A stretch of 8,084 nucleotides of DNA, taken from Candidatus Sodaliphilus fimicaballi (lineage in GTDB: Bacteria > Bacteroidota > Bacteroidia > Bacteroidales > Muribaculaceae). Positions 1-6,380 of the stretch are shown here, piece by piece (within the stretch, counting starts at the first letter, position 1; the number at the start of each line of letters is the position of its first letter). The notes beneath the pieces are model-generated. The model saw only the letters and a list, made by a program, of their open reading frames with translations, had not been told where the DNA came from and did no database searches. The stretch lies in assembly GCA_018065165.1 (NCBI GenBank), contig JAGHTV010000194.1:1-8084 (forward strand), written 5' to 3'. Both the position numbers and the translations under genes were made by a program.

Positions 1-51
1 ATGTAATTGTATATAGCCATTATGCGCAAGAGTGCTAAAATCGCGTGTTGT

Positions 52-180
52 GAGCGAGAGCGAACTATAACCGAGCGTAGCGAGCTCGGCAGAGTGAGCA
101 GCGGTAAGTGGGCGAAGCACGTGCCGCGACCAGCGAACCTCTGTCAACATGCGTAGGGTCGTAGCGAGCAATAGCGAGTG
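52..180. repeat. AGCGA-rich non-coding stretch
   Basis: This GC-rich intergenic stretch carries six copies of the word AGCGA (starting near 53, 59, 79, 132, 163 and 173). Two sit in back-to-back 10-mers at 161-170 and 171-180 that share TAGCGAG. It also contains a palindromic GCACGTGC at 117-124 and a hairpin at 71-89. On the opposite strand it reads as a string of TCGCT words. The composition differs sharply from the AT-rich intergenic DNA elsewhere in the window. From memory, similar TCGCTACGCTCG-like intergenic repeats are dispersed in Bacteroidales genomes, but that was not checked here. I see no tRNA or recognisable ncRNA in 1-275. Confidence 0.5.
71..89. repeat. Inverted repeat in AGCGA-rich stretch
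   Basis: A perfect 6-bp inverted repeat, CCGAGC at 71-76 and GCTCGG at 84-89, encloses the 7-nt loop GTAGCGA. No T-tract follows on either strand, so it is not an obvious intrinsic terminator. The stem is built from the same AGCGAG-type words as the surrounding repeat region, so it may simply reflect the repeat structure. Confidence 0.5.
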
Positions 181-211
181 CAGGCCTCGGAAAGAAATAT
201 AAATAACCAGT

Positions 212-228
212 GCGGGCTGAAAGTCCGC
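212..228 (+). other. Small hairpin in leader of secreted-protein gene
   Basis: A 7-bp stem (GCGGGCT at 212-218 with AGTCCGC at 222-228, one G-U pair) closes a GAA triloop, 47 nt upstream of the ATG at 276. The sequence after it is GTTTAAG, too short a T-run for a convincing terminator. It could be a structured part of the 5' leader or the tail of an upstream transcript; nothing here decides between them. Confidence 0.35.
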
Positions 229-275
229 GTTTAAGACATTCTCAGGATAATTTTAATAATAAAATCGCAATAATT

Positions 276-1670
276 ATGAAGAAACTTTTAACTATCATTT
301 GCCTGTGTGCATCACTCCTGCCTCTTACAACTAATGCCAAGGGCCTTGCTGTGTGGGGCGATGCTAATTATATCAAGCATCCCATGAGAGGGTATTACCG
401 CTTTATAATAACTGAGGGAGATGAATTTACCGATGCTCAGCGTCAATCGCTCAAGTGGGTTGTGTTCAAGCAAAATCACAATCTCGTTAATTATGAGTGC
501 AAGTCTCCCAAATTTCCTAACGAGGAAGCTATGCAGGGCGCATGGTGTGCCGAGTGGAACCTCGTTAAGGGCGACATCTATACTCTCTGTGATGGTTCTG
601 TTGCCTCAACCATGTTCCGCGGCTACAGCGTGCAGCCCACAGTGCTGCTTGCCGATGACGTGTTCATCAACACTCACACCTTCCCCGGCTACAACCGCTG
701 GATGGCAGGTGAGAATATGAAGAAAATGCCCGCTGCGTTTGTCACAAAGATGCGTCAGCGCTACGGTCGCCCTGTAAAGGCAAGTTATGAGGCTGCAAGC
801 CTGCGCGGTGCCAGTGGCGTGCTCGCGGTGACCGACTTTGGCGTAGTCAAGGGCAGTGCTTTGGTTGTTTACACCTGGCTCGAGAATGGTAAGGAAGTGT
901 GCTCTCACGAGATGCGTAGGGATGACATTCCCGAGGATGAAAAGGAACATGTGTGGTCACTTGACGACGAAGGCGTGTATGGCTTGCCCGAGGTTACTAC
1001 TATCGCTCGCGACAAGGCTACTGGCAACATCGAGTTCTTTGTAGTACGCTTCGGTTCTGAAAGCACTACCAACATGCACTTTGTGCAGAATGGTAATAAG
1101 CTTGAGCTTAAGGAGAGAACAAGCAGATATATGTGGATAGATACCAAGATGACATCGGATGAGTCACTTAAGAATCCAGTCCTTGACGAGAGTAACAACT
1201 TCACCGACGGCCTTACTAGTACATCAGTAGGTACCCCCGATGACAATGGTTTCGTTTATCGCTATGCCGACTTTGACGTTATGGGAGAATTGTGTTACGG
1301 CGAGGTAGAGGGCAGTCCTTACTGTGTGTGGACTACTGCTGTTGACAGCCACGATGATTCTGACCCAACATTGGCATGGGGCGAAGATCGCCCCGATGGT
1401 TCAACATGGGAGCGTGACTTTGGCTCAGAACAAATCGTAGCAGGTACCTACGGCTTGACCGATGATGCTCGCATGCAGATTGTAGTGTGCAAGCGCTGGT
1501 ACGACAAGGCTCACAAAAAGAGCGGCGTAGGTATCGCTGTAGTATTCCCCGATGTAACCTATGCTAAGTTCCACTACCTGTCACAAGGCTCATGCTGCGT
1601 TACAGGCGACGCTAAAGTTCAGTTCGACGGCAAGTCAATCATCAACGACCACAACAGCCACGGCCTCTAG
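276..1670 (+). CDS. Secreted protein of unknown function, possibly cut short by an amber codon
   Basis: This encodes a 464-residue protein that I do not recognise. The ATG at 276 starts a clear Sec signal peptide: MKK, then the hydrophobic run LLTIICLCASLLPL, then TTNA before lysine-22. There is no good lipobox, so I expect export rather than a lipid anchor. An earlier GTG at 210 would prepend 22 charged residues to the signal and is unlikely. The mature protein is rich in Trp, Tyr, Asp and Gly, with short segments of alternating hydrophobic residues that suggest a beta-rich fold. No catalytic motif stands out. It ends at TAG (1668-1670), the only non-TAA stop among the complete genes here. 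The codons after it still look coding up to about 1718, so the true C-terminus may have been longer. The stop of the converging rluD lies at 2008. Confidence 0.85.
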   Translation: MKKLLTIICLCASLLPLTTNAKGLAVWGDANYIKHPMRGYYRFIITEGDEFTDAQRQSLKWVVFKQNHNLVNYECKSPKFPNEEAMQGAWCAEWNLVKGDIYTLCDGSVASTMFRGYSVQPTVLLADDVFINTHTFPGYNRWMAGENMKKMPAAFVTKMRQRYGRPVKASYEAASLRGASGVLAVTDFGVVKGSALVVYTWLENGKEVCSHEMRRDDIPEDEKEHVWSLDDEGVYGLPEVTTIARDKATGNIEFFVVRFGSESTTNMHFVQNGNKLELKERTSRYMWIDTKMTSDESLKNPVLDESNNFTDGLTSTSVGTPDDNGFVYRYADFDVMGELCYGEVEGSPYCVWTTAVDSHDDSDPTLAWGEDRPDGSTWERDFGSEQIVAGTYGLTDDARMQIVVCKRWYDKAHKKSGVGIAVVFPDVTYAKFHYLSQGSCCVTGDAKVQFDGKSIINDHNSHGL

Positions 1671-1772
1671 ACTAAGTGGAACTGGGACGGCTTCAAGGTC
1701 GTCGACGAAACAAACAAGTTACATCACAAACGACAGGGTGCTCGGCGAATTTTCGCCGATAAAGATACTCCT
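1671..1772 (+). other. In-frame coding-like extension after the TAG
   Basis: Reading on in frame after TAG gives 34 sense codons before TAA at 1773-1775. The first dozen or so (TKWNWDGFKVVDETNK) use the same C- or G-ending codons (AAG, AAC, GAC, GGC, TTC, GTC) and the same Trp/Gly/Asp-rich composition as the gene body. From about 1719 the codons change character (TTA, CGA, CGG, CGA) and run into a hairpin, so real coding probably ended near 1710-1740. The simplest reading is a recent nonsense change, for example CAG to TAG. Readthrough cannot be excluded. Confidence 0.4.
1742..1759. repeat. Perfect inverted repeat downstream of secreted-protein gene
   Basis: TCGGCGAA at 1742-1749 and TTCGCCGA at 1752-1759 form a perfect 8-bp inverted repeat with a 2-nt centre. 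In RNA the terminal A-U pairs would probably open into a six-base loop. No T-tract follows. It lies 20 nt before the stronger hairpin at 1780-1810, so the two form a tandem 3'-end structure. It may stabilise the 3' end of the transcript. Confidence 0.45.
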
Positions 1773-1775
1773 TAA

Positions 1776-1818
1776 AAAGGCTGCGCGTCACCATGGAGGT
1801 TGCGCGCAGCTTGTTTTA
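1776..1818 (+). terminator. Rho-independent terminator of secreted-protein gene
   Basis: GCTGCGCG at 1780-1787 pairs with CGCGCAGC at 1803-1810, a perfect 8-bp GC-rich stem. The 15-nt loop can itself pair ACC with GGT. An A-run precedes the stem and TTGTTTTA follows it. This is a typical intrinsic terminator for rightward transcription from the gene at 276-1670, which converges with rluD. Confidence 0.75.
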
Positions 1819-1833
1819 TGGTTTTATTAGAAA

Positions 1834-1970
1834 AATCAGTAGTTCTTTTTGACAAAAGGAATCAGTCTAATCGGTGAAATCTGTTGTTTATAAAAAACAC
1901 AAGAGACCTAATCCAGAAAATCTGTAGTTTAAAAAAGGATAAGGTACAGAAAATCAGATAATCCGTAGTT
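1834..1970. repeat. Degenerate 41-44 nt periodic repeat array
   Basis: Four copies of an 11-mer of the form AATC(A/T/C)GT(A/T)GTT start at 1834, 1878, 1919 and 1960, giving steps of 44, 41 and 41 nt. Each of the last three is preceded 8-9 nt upstream by another AATC (1869, 1910, 1952), and one more AATC lies at 1860. Between cores the sequence is A-rich. On the minus strand the cores read AAC(T/A)AC(T/A/G)GATT. This resembles degenerate CACGGATT/CACAGATT-type intergenic repeats that I recall from Bacteroidota, but I cannot confirm it is that family. No reading frame or CRISPR-like conserved repeat is present. Confidence 0.55.
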
Positions 1971-1974
1971 TCTG

Positions 1975-2004
1975 AAAAATATCTCTGTGTCTCTGTGGGA
2001 GATA
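1975..2004 (-). terminator. Probable terminator downstream of rluD
   Basis: Read on the minus strand, TATCTC (plus 2004-1999) pairs with GAGATA (plus 1985-1980) around a 13-nt loop, followed at once by TTTTT (plus 1979-1975). It begins 3 nt beyond the rluD stop codon. The stem is only 6 bp and AT-rich, so termination may be weak. The loop and 3' arm are made of a CACAGAGACACAGAGA-like repeat, so the terminator appears to be built from repetitive sequence. Confidence 0.45.
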
Positions 2005-2007
2005 AAG

Positions 2008-3111
2008 TTACTTGAGAGCGGCTGCGTAGTCACGCCACTTCTGGATAAGTGCTGCCATGTCCTCGGGCAACTCGCTGTTAAAGTCCATCTGCTCTCCAGT
2101 TGCGGGATGTACAAAACCCAGCGTCTTGGCGTGCAATGCCTGACGCGGACACAGGTCAAAGCAGTTGTGTATGAACTGGCCATACTTGGCTGTACGCATG
2201 CCTCGCAGCACCTCGTTGCCGCCATAACGCTCGTCGTTGAACAGCGGATGACCTATATATTTCATATGTACACGTATCTGGTGAGTGCGACCTGTCTCGA
2301 GCTGGCAGCGTACCACTGCCACGTGAGCAAGGTTCTCAAGGGTATGGTAGTGAGTCACAGCATGCTTGCCCATGTCGCCATCGGGGAATACACACATCTG
2401 CAGGCGATCGCGCAGGCTGCGGCCAATGTTACCAGTAACTGTGCCATCTAGTTCCTTCATCTCGCCCCACACCACGGCAATGTACTGTCGCTTGGTGGTC
2501 TTGTTGAAGAACTGTGCTCCCAGCGAGGTCTTGGCGCGTGGAGTCTTGGCAACGACGAGTAGGCCCGATGTGTCTTTGTCGATGCGGTGTACGAGACCCA
2601 TGCGAGGGTCGGTAACATCATAGTCGGGGTTGTCCTTGAAGTGCCATGCTAGGGCGTTGACCAGTGTGCCGTCGTAGTTGCCGTGGCCCGGGTGGACACA
2701 CATGCCAGCGGGCTTGTTTACAACCAGCACTTCGTCGTCCTCGTAAACGATGTCGAGGGGGATGTCTTGTGCTACAATCTCGTTCTCGTAGCGTGGACGG
2801 TCCATCACCACACTGATGATGTCGTCGGGGTGGACGCGATAGTTTGTCTTCACGGGGCGTCCGTTCACGCGTATGCACTGTGCGTCGGCCGCATTCTGTA
2901 TGCGGTTGCGTGATGTGCCCTTGATGCGCTCTACAAGGTACTTGTCGATGCGCAATAGCACCTGACCCTTCTCAACCTCAAAGCGGTAATGCTCCCAGTA
3001 GTCGCGTCCGTTCTCGGTAAAGTCGGGGTCGGCAAAGTCAAGTTGTATGGGACTGGCCGAGTTACAGTCTAGCTCCTCGTCAAAGATATTGTTATCTAGG
3101 TCGTTGTTCAT
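2008..3111 (-). CDS. RluA-family 23S rRNA pseudouridine synthase (RluD-like)
   Basis: This 367-residue protein should isomerise specific uridines in large-subunit rRNA to pseudouridine in the cytoplasm. After an acidic N-terminal tail of about 42 residues, an S4 RNA-binding domain spans roughly 48-105 (LLRIDKYLVERIKGTSRNRI start). The catalytic domain follows: VYEDDEVLVVNKPAGMCVHP (122-141), the signature HRIDKDTSG (175-183) with Asp178 as the expected catalytic residue, and GRTHQIRVHM (274-283). All hallmark residues are present, so the enzyme should be active. The S4 domain excludes RluA/TruC-type short forms, but RluC versus RluD specificity cannot be settled from sequence alone. It starts 9 nt after the stop of the PASTA gene and is surely co-transcribed with it. 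The stop is TAA. Confidence 0.93.
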   Translation of the reverse strand: MNNDLDNNIFDEELDCNSASPIQLDFADPDFTENGRDYWEHYRFEVEKGQVLLRIDKYLVERIKGTSRNRIQNAADAQCIRVNGRPVKTNYRVHPDDIISVVMDRPRYENEIVAQDIPLDIVYEDDEVLVVNKPAGMCVHPGHGNYDGTLVNALAWHFKDNPDYDVTDPRMGLVHRIDKDTSGLLVVAKTPRAKTSLGAQFFNKTTKRQYIAVVWGEMKELDGTVTGNIGRSLRDRLQMCVFPDGDMGKHAVTHYHTLENLAHVAVVRCQLETGRTHQIRVHMKYIGHPLFNDERYGGNEVLRGMRTAKYGQFIHNCFDLCPRQALHAKTLGFVHPATGEQMDFNSELPEDMAALIQKWRDYAAALK

Positions 3112-3120
3112 GAGATGTGA

Positions 3121-3759
3121 TTAGTATCCAAGCTCGTACTGTGCTGCCTCAATCGAGTCGATAAGTGCCGAGTCAATAGCCTGATAGGGATTGTCGCTCT
3201 TGATGCTGCCATCGCCTACACTCAGTTTTACCTTGGCATTGATAGCCACGCCTGTGCCGGGAGCCACTTGCTTGCCATTGACTGAGACTTGCACGATGAG
3301 GCCCTGATAGGGTGATGCTATGCTGTCGACCTCAATCGACTTGAAGCCCATAGAACGCAACATTGCCAGGCCCTGGCGTATTGATGTCTCTTGCAGTTGT
3401 GGCATTGAAACGATGCGGGGGTGCAATGCGTTCACACTCAGGTACACGGTGCGTATGGCCTTGATGTATGAGCCAGCCTTGGGCTCTTGGTCGATGATTA
3501 CACCGGGCTTGAAACTTTCGTTAAAGTTGGTTGAGTCGGCAATGTCCCACGACAGACCGGCATCTTCAAGTTTCTCAATAGCCTGCTCTAGTGGCAAGTT
3601 GCGCACCTCGGGCACCAGACGCTCCTGACCATGAGAGGTGAAGACGTCAATGAAGAGCAAACCGATGTAAATGGCTGCAATAAATGCAAAAACAATTAAT
3701 ACAGAGTTTGTAATAATAGGGTGCTTCTCGCGAAAGCTATTGAGACTGTCTTGTTTCAT
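3121..3759 (-). CDS. Membrane-anchored PASTA-domain protein
   Basis: This 212-residue protein has a short basic cytoplasmic tail, one membrane helix (about 16-38, SVLIVFAFIAAIYIGLLFI region) and an extracytoplasmic part with two PASTA-like repeats. The first runs about 48-111 (VPEVRNLPLEQAIEKLEDAG, then PGVIIDQEPKAG at 75-86). The second runs about 113-183 (MPQLQ, GLIVQVSVNGKQVAPGTGV). PASTA domains are known to bind peptidoglycan or related envelope ligands, usually in PknB kinases and PBPs. Here there is no kinase or transpeptidase domain, so a role as an envelope-binding adaptor is inference. The ATG at 3759 was chosen because a TTG at 3792 would add residues inside the promoter and leader. 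It is the first gene of a unit with rluD, with only 9 nt between them. Confidence 0.88.
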   Translation of the reverse strand: MKQDSLNSFREKHPIITNSVLIVFAFIAAIYIGLLFIDVFTSHGQERLVPEVRNLPLEQAIEKLEDAGLSWDIADSTNFNESFKPGVIIDQEPKAGSYIKAIRTVYLSVNALHPRIVSMPQLQETSIRQGLAMLRSMGFKSIEVDSIASPYQGLIVQVSVNGKQVAPGTGVAINAKVKLSVGDGSIKSDNPYQAIDSALIDSIEAAQYELGY

Positions 3760-3789
3760 TTTCGTTACATTACATTTTCTTTCAATTTG

Positions 3790-3820
3790 CAAAATTAATC
3801 AAACTACTGCGCAATACAAA
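3790..3820 (-). promoter_or_regulatory. Bacteroidota-type promoter for PASTA-rluD
   Basis: Read on the minus strand, TTTG (plus 3820-3817), a 19-nt spacer and TAATTTTG (plus 3797-3790) match the Bacteroidota primary-sigma consensus TTTG-N19-TAnnTTTG exactly. A start point near 3783-3786 would give a leader of roughly 25 nt to the ATG at 3759. It is the best promoter in the window and supports 3759 as the start of the PASTA gene. Confidence 0.7.
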
Positions 3821-3880
3821 ATGAAAACTAATTTTTTGTAAATTATTTTATTATATGTCGTGTGATATGGATTTTTTTTG

Positions 3881-3888
3881 TATCTTTG
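3881..3888 (+). promoter_or_regulatory. Putative -7 element for acyltransferase gene
   Basis: TATCTTTG matches the Bacteroidota -7 box TAnnTTTG and would start transcription about 28 nt before the ATG at 3923, leaving an A-rich leader with no Shine-Dalgarno sequence. No good TTTG -33 box lies at the right distance; the nearest is a weak TATG/TGTG around 3854-3864. The call therefore rests mainly on the -7 box and its position. Confidence 0.5.
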
Positions 3889-3922
3889 AAAACTTTAATA
3901 TCGCACACAAAAAAAAGAAAAT

Positions 3923-5101
3923 ATGGAAAACAAAGAAATATTGACACCGGTCGAGTTTGCCGACATTTGTCCCATTGCCGACAAGGACTTCCACAACGAG
4001 ATGTCTATCTTGGTCGAGGAGCCTGCCTTGCGCTCTATCATGGCTATGATCGCTCCTCAGTTCACCTTCTCTCAAATCAAGAAGATGTTGCTGAGTCTCA
4101 ACACCAAGCATGAGTTCCAGAGCACTGTTATGAAGATGGTCATCGAGGGAATGCTCGAGAAGACTACCGATGGTCTCACATTCAGCGGACTCGAACACCT
4201 CGACAAGGAAACTGCCTATAGTTTCATAACCAATCACCGCGACATCGTCCTCGATGCAACTCAACTGGGTTACATCCTGGTCACTAACGGTCGTGAGTCG
4301 TGCGAGGTGGCCATTGGCAACAACCTGCTCATCTATGACTGGATCAAGAAACTCGTTCGCCTCAACCGTAGTTTCATCGTTAAGCGCAACCTGGGTAAGA
4401 TTCAGACTCTTACCGCTGCCATACAGCTTTCAAGCTACATCCACTTTGCTGTGACTCAAAAGAACGCCTCTATATGGATTGCCCAGCGTGAGGGACGCTG
4501 CAAGGATAGCAACGACCGCACACAGGAGAGCCTCTTGAAGATGCTCACCTATGGCAATCGAGAGAAGAGCATCGTCGAGAGCCTCAAGGAACTCAACATT
4601 GCTCCCATCGCGTTGTGCTATGAGTATGACCCCAACGACTACCTCAAGGCTAAGGAGTTCCTCATGAAGAGTAAGAACCCCAACTGGAAGAAGTCACCCC
4701 AAGACGACCTCATCAGTATGCAGACGGGTCTCATGGGTTACAAGGGCAAGGTGCACTATGCATTCACACCATGCATCAATGAAGAGCTCGACAAGATTCC
4801 TGCCGACCTTGACAAGATGCTTACCGTGACTCGCATTTGCAACATCATCGACCACGCAATTCACGAGAATTACAAGATTTTCAAGACCAACTACATTGCT
4901 CACGATATCCTCTTCGACAACAAGGACTTTGCCGATAAGTACACCGAGGAGGAGAAGGAAGCATTCACCAAGTACCTGGGTGCTCAAATCGATAAGGTGA
5001 CCGATGTAAAGCTTACCGACTTTGACCGCTACTTCATGTACAGCAAGATGCTCCAGATGTACAGCAATCCACTTACCAACCAGTTGGAGGCAATGAAGTA
5101 A
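3923..5101 (+). CDS. PlsB/PlsC-like glycerophospholipid acyltransferase
   Basis: This 392-residue protein is predicted to transfer an acyl group to a glycerol-3-phosphate-type acceptor at the membrane. The four acyltransferase blocks appear in order: NHRDIVLDA (104-112) as block I, RLNRSFIVKRN (146-156) as block II, WIAQREGRCKD (185-195, with EGR) as block III, and IAPIALCYEYDP (226-237) as block IV. The last resembles the PVYISY block of PlsB. His105 and Asp111 are five residues apart, where the classical motif is HX4D. The N-terminal 100 residues and the C-terminal 120 are helical-looking extensions without membrane segments. From memory this is a Bacteroidetes family annotated as acylglycerol-phosphate acyltransferase; the substrate is uncertain. 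It has its own promoter and is closed by a strong terminator, so it is probably monocistronic. Confidence 0.8.
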   Translation: MENKEILTPVEFADICPIADKDFHNEMSILVEEPALRSIMAMIAPQFTFSQIKKMLLSLNTKHEFQSTVMKMVIEGMLEKTTDGLTFSGLEHLDKETAYSFITNHRDIVLDATQLGYILVTNGRESCEVAIGNNLLIYDWIKKLVRLNRSFIVKRNLGKIQTLTAAIQLSSYIHFAVTQKNASIWIAQREGRCKDSNDRTQESLLKMLTYGNREKSIVESLKELNIAPIALCYEYDPNDYLKAKEFLMKSKNPNWKKSPQDDLISMQTGLMGYKGKVHYAFTPCINEELDKIPADLDKMLTVTRICNIIDHAIHENYKIFKTNYIAHDILFDNKDFADKYTEEEKEAFTKYLGAQIDKVTDVKLTDFDRYFMYSKMLQMYSNPLTNQLEAMK

Positions 5102-5118
5102 AAAACGATATCACTACA

Positions 5119-5147
5119 GAGCGCTCCGCACTACGGGGCGCTTTTTT
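5119..5147 (+). terminator. Rho-independent terminator of acyltransferase gene
   Basis: GCGCTCCG at 5121-5128 pairs with CGGGGCGC at 5134-5141 (one U-G pair) around the 5-nt loop CACTA, followed by TTTTTT at 5142-5147. It begins 19 nt after the TAA stop. It separates the acyltransferase from the metallophosphoesterase gene that starts at 5174, so that gene must use a promoter within or just after the terminator, or depend on readthrough. Confidence 0.85.
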
Positions 5148-5173
5148 GTTGATAACCACTAATCATATCATTT

Positions 5174-6370
5174 ATGCGATTACATTGGATACCATTCATA
5201 GTTGGCATCATATTAACCATACTGCTCGACATTGTCATCACTCGCAAGTTATGGAGGACTGGCAAGCGCGTTGGCCGTGTGTTAGCTGTTGTGCAAGAGG
5301 TGCTGTCGGTAGCCGTCTTTGGGTTGCTTATTGCTAACCTGTTTTCAATTCCCGTTGGAAAAGCCGCTTTTGTCGAGCACTGGGCCTATACGGGCAAGCT
5401 TCTTCTTGCTTTCCTCATCCTGAGCATCCCCAAGTGGATATGGGGACTGTTTTACGGTGTGGGTAGCATTAAGGGTATGCGCAGCGATGTTGCTACAGTA
5501 CTCAAGGCTGCAGGTGTAGCTCTGGGCACGGTTGTGTTCATCACAATGTTACAAGGCACATTAATTACGCCTAAGCGATATGTCGTTACCGAGCAAGTGC
5601 TCGAGTACAAATCGTTGCCGGCAGCATTCGATGGCTATACCATTGTACACATCAGCGACATGCACCTGGGCACTTATGTTAATGATACCTCATTTGTATC
5701 GCGTTGCGTGAACTATATCAATGCTCTGCACCCCGATGCTGTTTGCTTCACTGGCGACCTGGTGAGTATGACAGTGGAGGAGGCCAAGCCATTTAAGGAG
5801 ATTCTTGCACGCCTGCACGCACACGACGGCGTTTACTCTATACTTGGCAATCATGACTATGCCGACTATATGCCTCGCCTTACCGACGACGAGAAGAAGG
5901 CCGATGTCGAGGAACTCATCGCTCTGCAACGCAGTGCCGGGTGGATCATGCTCGACAATAGTGCGGCAGTCATCAAGCGTGGCAACGACAGCATTGCCAT
6001 AGTGGGCACGGCCAATTATGGCGACTTCCCATTTCCCGTTTATGGCGACTATGGCAAGGCTACGCAAGGCCTCGACGGAGTGTTTAAGGTTCACATGCAG
6101 CACAATCCCTATATGTGGCGCAAGGCTCTTGTTGGCAAGGAAGATGCTCCGCTCACACTCTCGGGACACACTCACGCCATGCAGTTTGTATTGCATCTGT
6201 TTGGCCTCAAGTGGTCACCGTCAAGTTGGCGATATCCCGAGTGGGGTGGCCTGTACACCCAGGGAGAGCAACACCTTTATGTCAACACCGGCTTGGGTAT
6301 GGTGGGACCTCCAATGCGTGTAGGTGTTCCCCCTGAAATTACAATGATTACCCTTAAGGTGAAGAAGTAA
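5174..6370 (+). CDS. Membrane-anchored metallophosphoesterase (YkuE/YaeI type)
   Basis: This 398-residue protein has a calcineurin-like phosphoesterase domain behind an N-terminal membrane region. Four hydrophobic segments lie at about 5-23, 36-56, 73-94 and 108-128. The catalytic domain carries the full metal-site set: DMH (162-164), GDLV (194-197), GNHD (225-228), HNP (310-312) and GHTH (331-334), followed by VNTGLG (370-375). All the metal ligands are present, so it should be an active dinuclear-metal hydrolase. Relatives such as YaeI and YkuE have been linked to phosphodiesterase or envelope-lipid substrates; the substrate here is not determined. The ATG at 5174 leads directly into the first membrane helix. 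The gene begins 72 nt after the acyltransferase stop, beyond a terminator, and no clear promoter is visible in that gap. Confidence 0.9.
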   Translation: MRLHWIPFIVGIILTILLDIVITRKLWRTGKRVGRVLAVVQEVLSVAVFGLLIANLFSIPVGKAAFVEHWAYTGKLLLAFLILSIPKWIWGLFYGVGSIKGMRSDVATVLKAAGVALGTVVFITMLQGTLITPKRYVVTEQVLEYKSLPAAFDGYTIVHISDMHLGTYVNDTSFVSRCVNYINALHPDAVCFTGDLVSMTVEEAKPFKEILARLHAHDGVYSILGNHDYADYMPRLTDDEKKADVEELIALQRSAGWIMLDNSAAVIKRGNDSIAIVGTANYGDFPFPVYGDYGKATQGLDGVFKVHMQHNPYMWRKALVGKEDAPLTLSGHTHAMQFVLHLFGLKWSPSSWRYPEWGGLYTQGEQHLYVNTGLGMVGPPMRVGVPPEITMITLKVKK

Positions 6371-6380
6371 TGGAGTTTTC

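Noticed and set aside
1..150. Minus-strand open frame from an ATG at 150 running off the left edge (about 50 codons)
   Set aside because: It is read entirely through the AGCGA/TCGCT repeat stretch. Its composition (Leu, Ser, Thr, Ala, Arg from TCGCT words) looks like repeat translation rather than a gene start. It cannot be decided without the flanking sequence.
1668..1670. Genome-wide reassignment of TAG as a sense codon
   Set aside because: No other gene in the window contains an in-frame TAG, and the others are normal-length chromosomal proteins ending in TAA. A single TAG is better explained by mutation.
1561..1830. A plus-strand frame overlapping the end of the secreted-protein gene, considered as a frameshifted continuation
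   Set aside because: Its peptide is a Ser/Thr run from reading the real gene out of frame, and it passes through the terminator hairpin. The in-frame extension after the TAG has much better coding character.
1834..1974. CRISPR array
   Set aside because: The repeats are short (11 nt), degenerate and few, the spacers are A-rich and similar to one another, and no cas gene is nearby.
2683..2913. Open frames on the strand opposite rluD and other frames inside the six main genes
   Set aside because: They are shadows of strongly supported family members (HRIDKDTSG, GNHD, GHTH and Tex motifs all lie in the annotated frames).
3760..3792. Upstream TTG start for the PASTA protein
   Set aside because: The extra 11 residues would begin within the -7 box of the promoter, ahead of the expected transcription start, so the ATG at 3759 is preferred.
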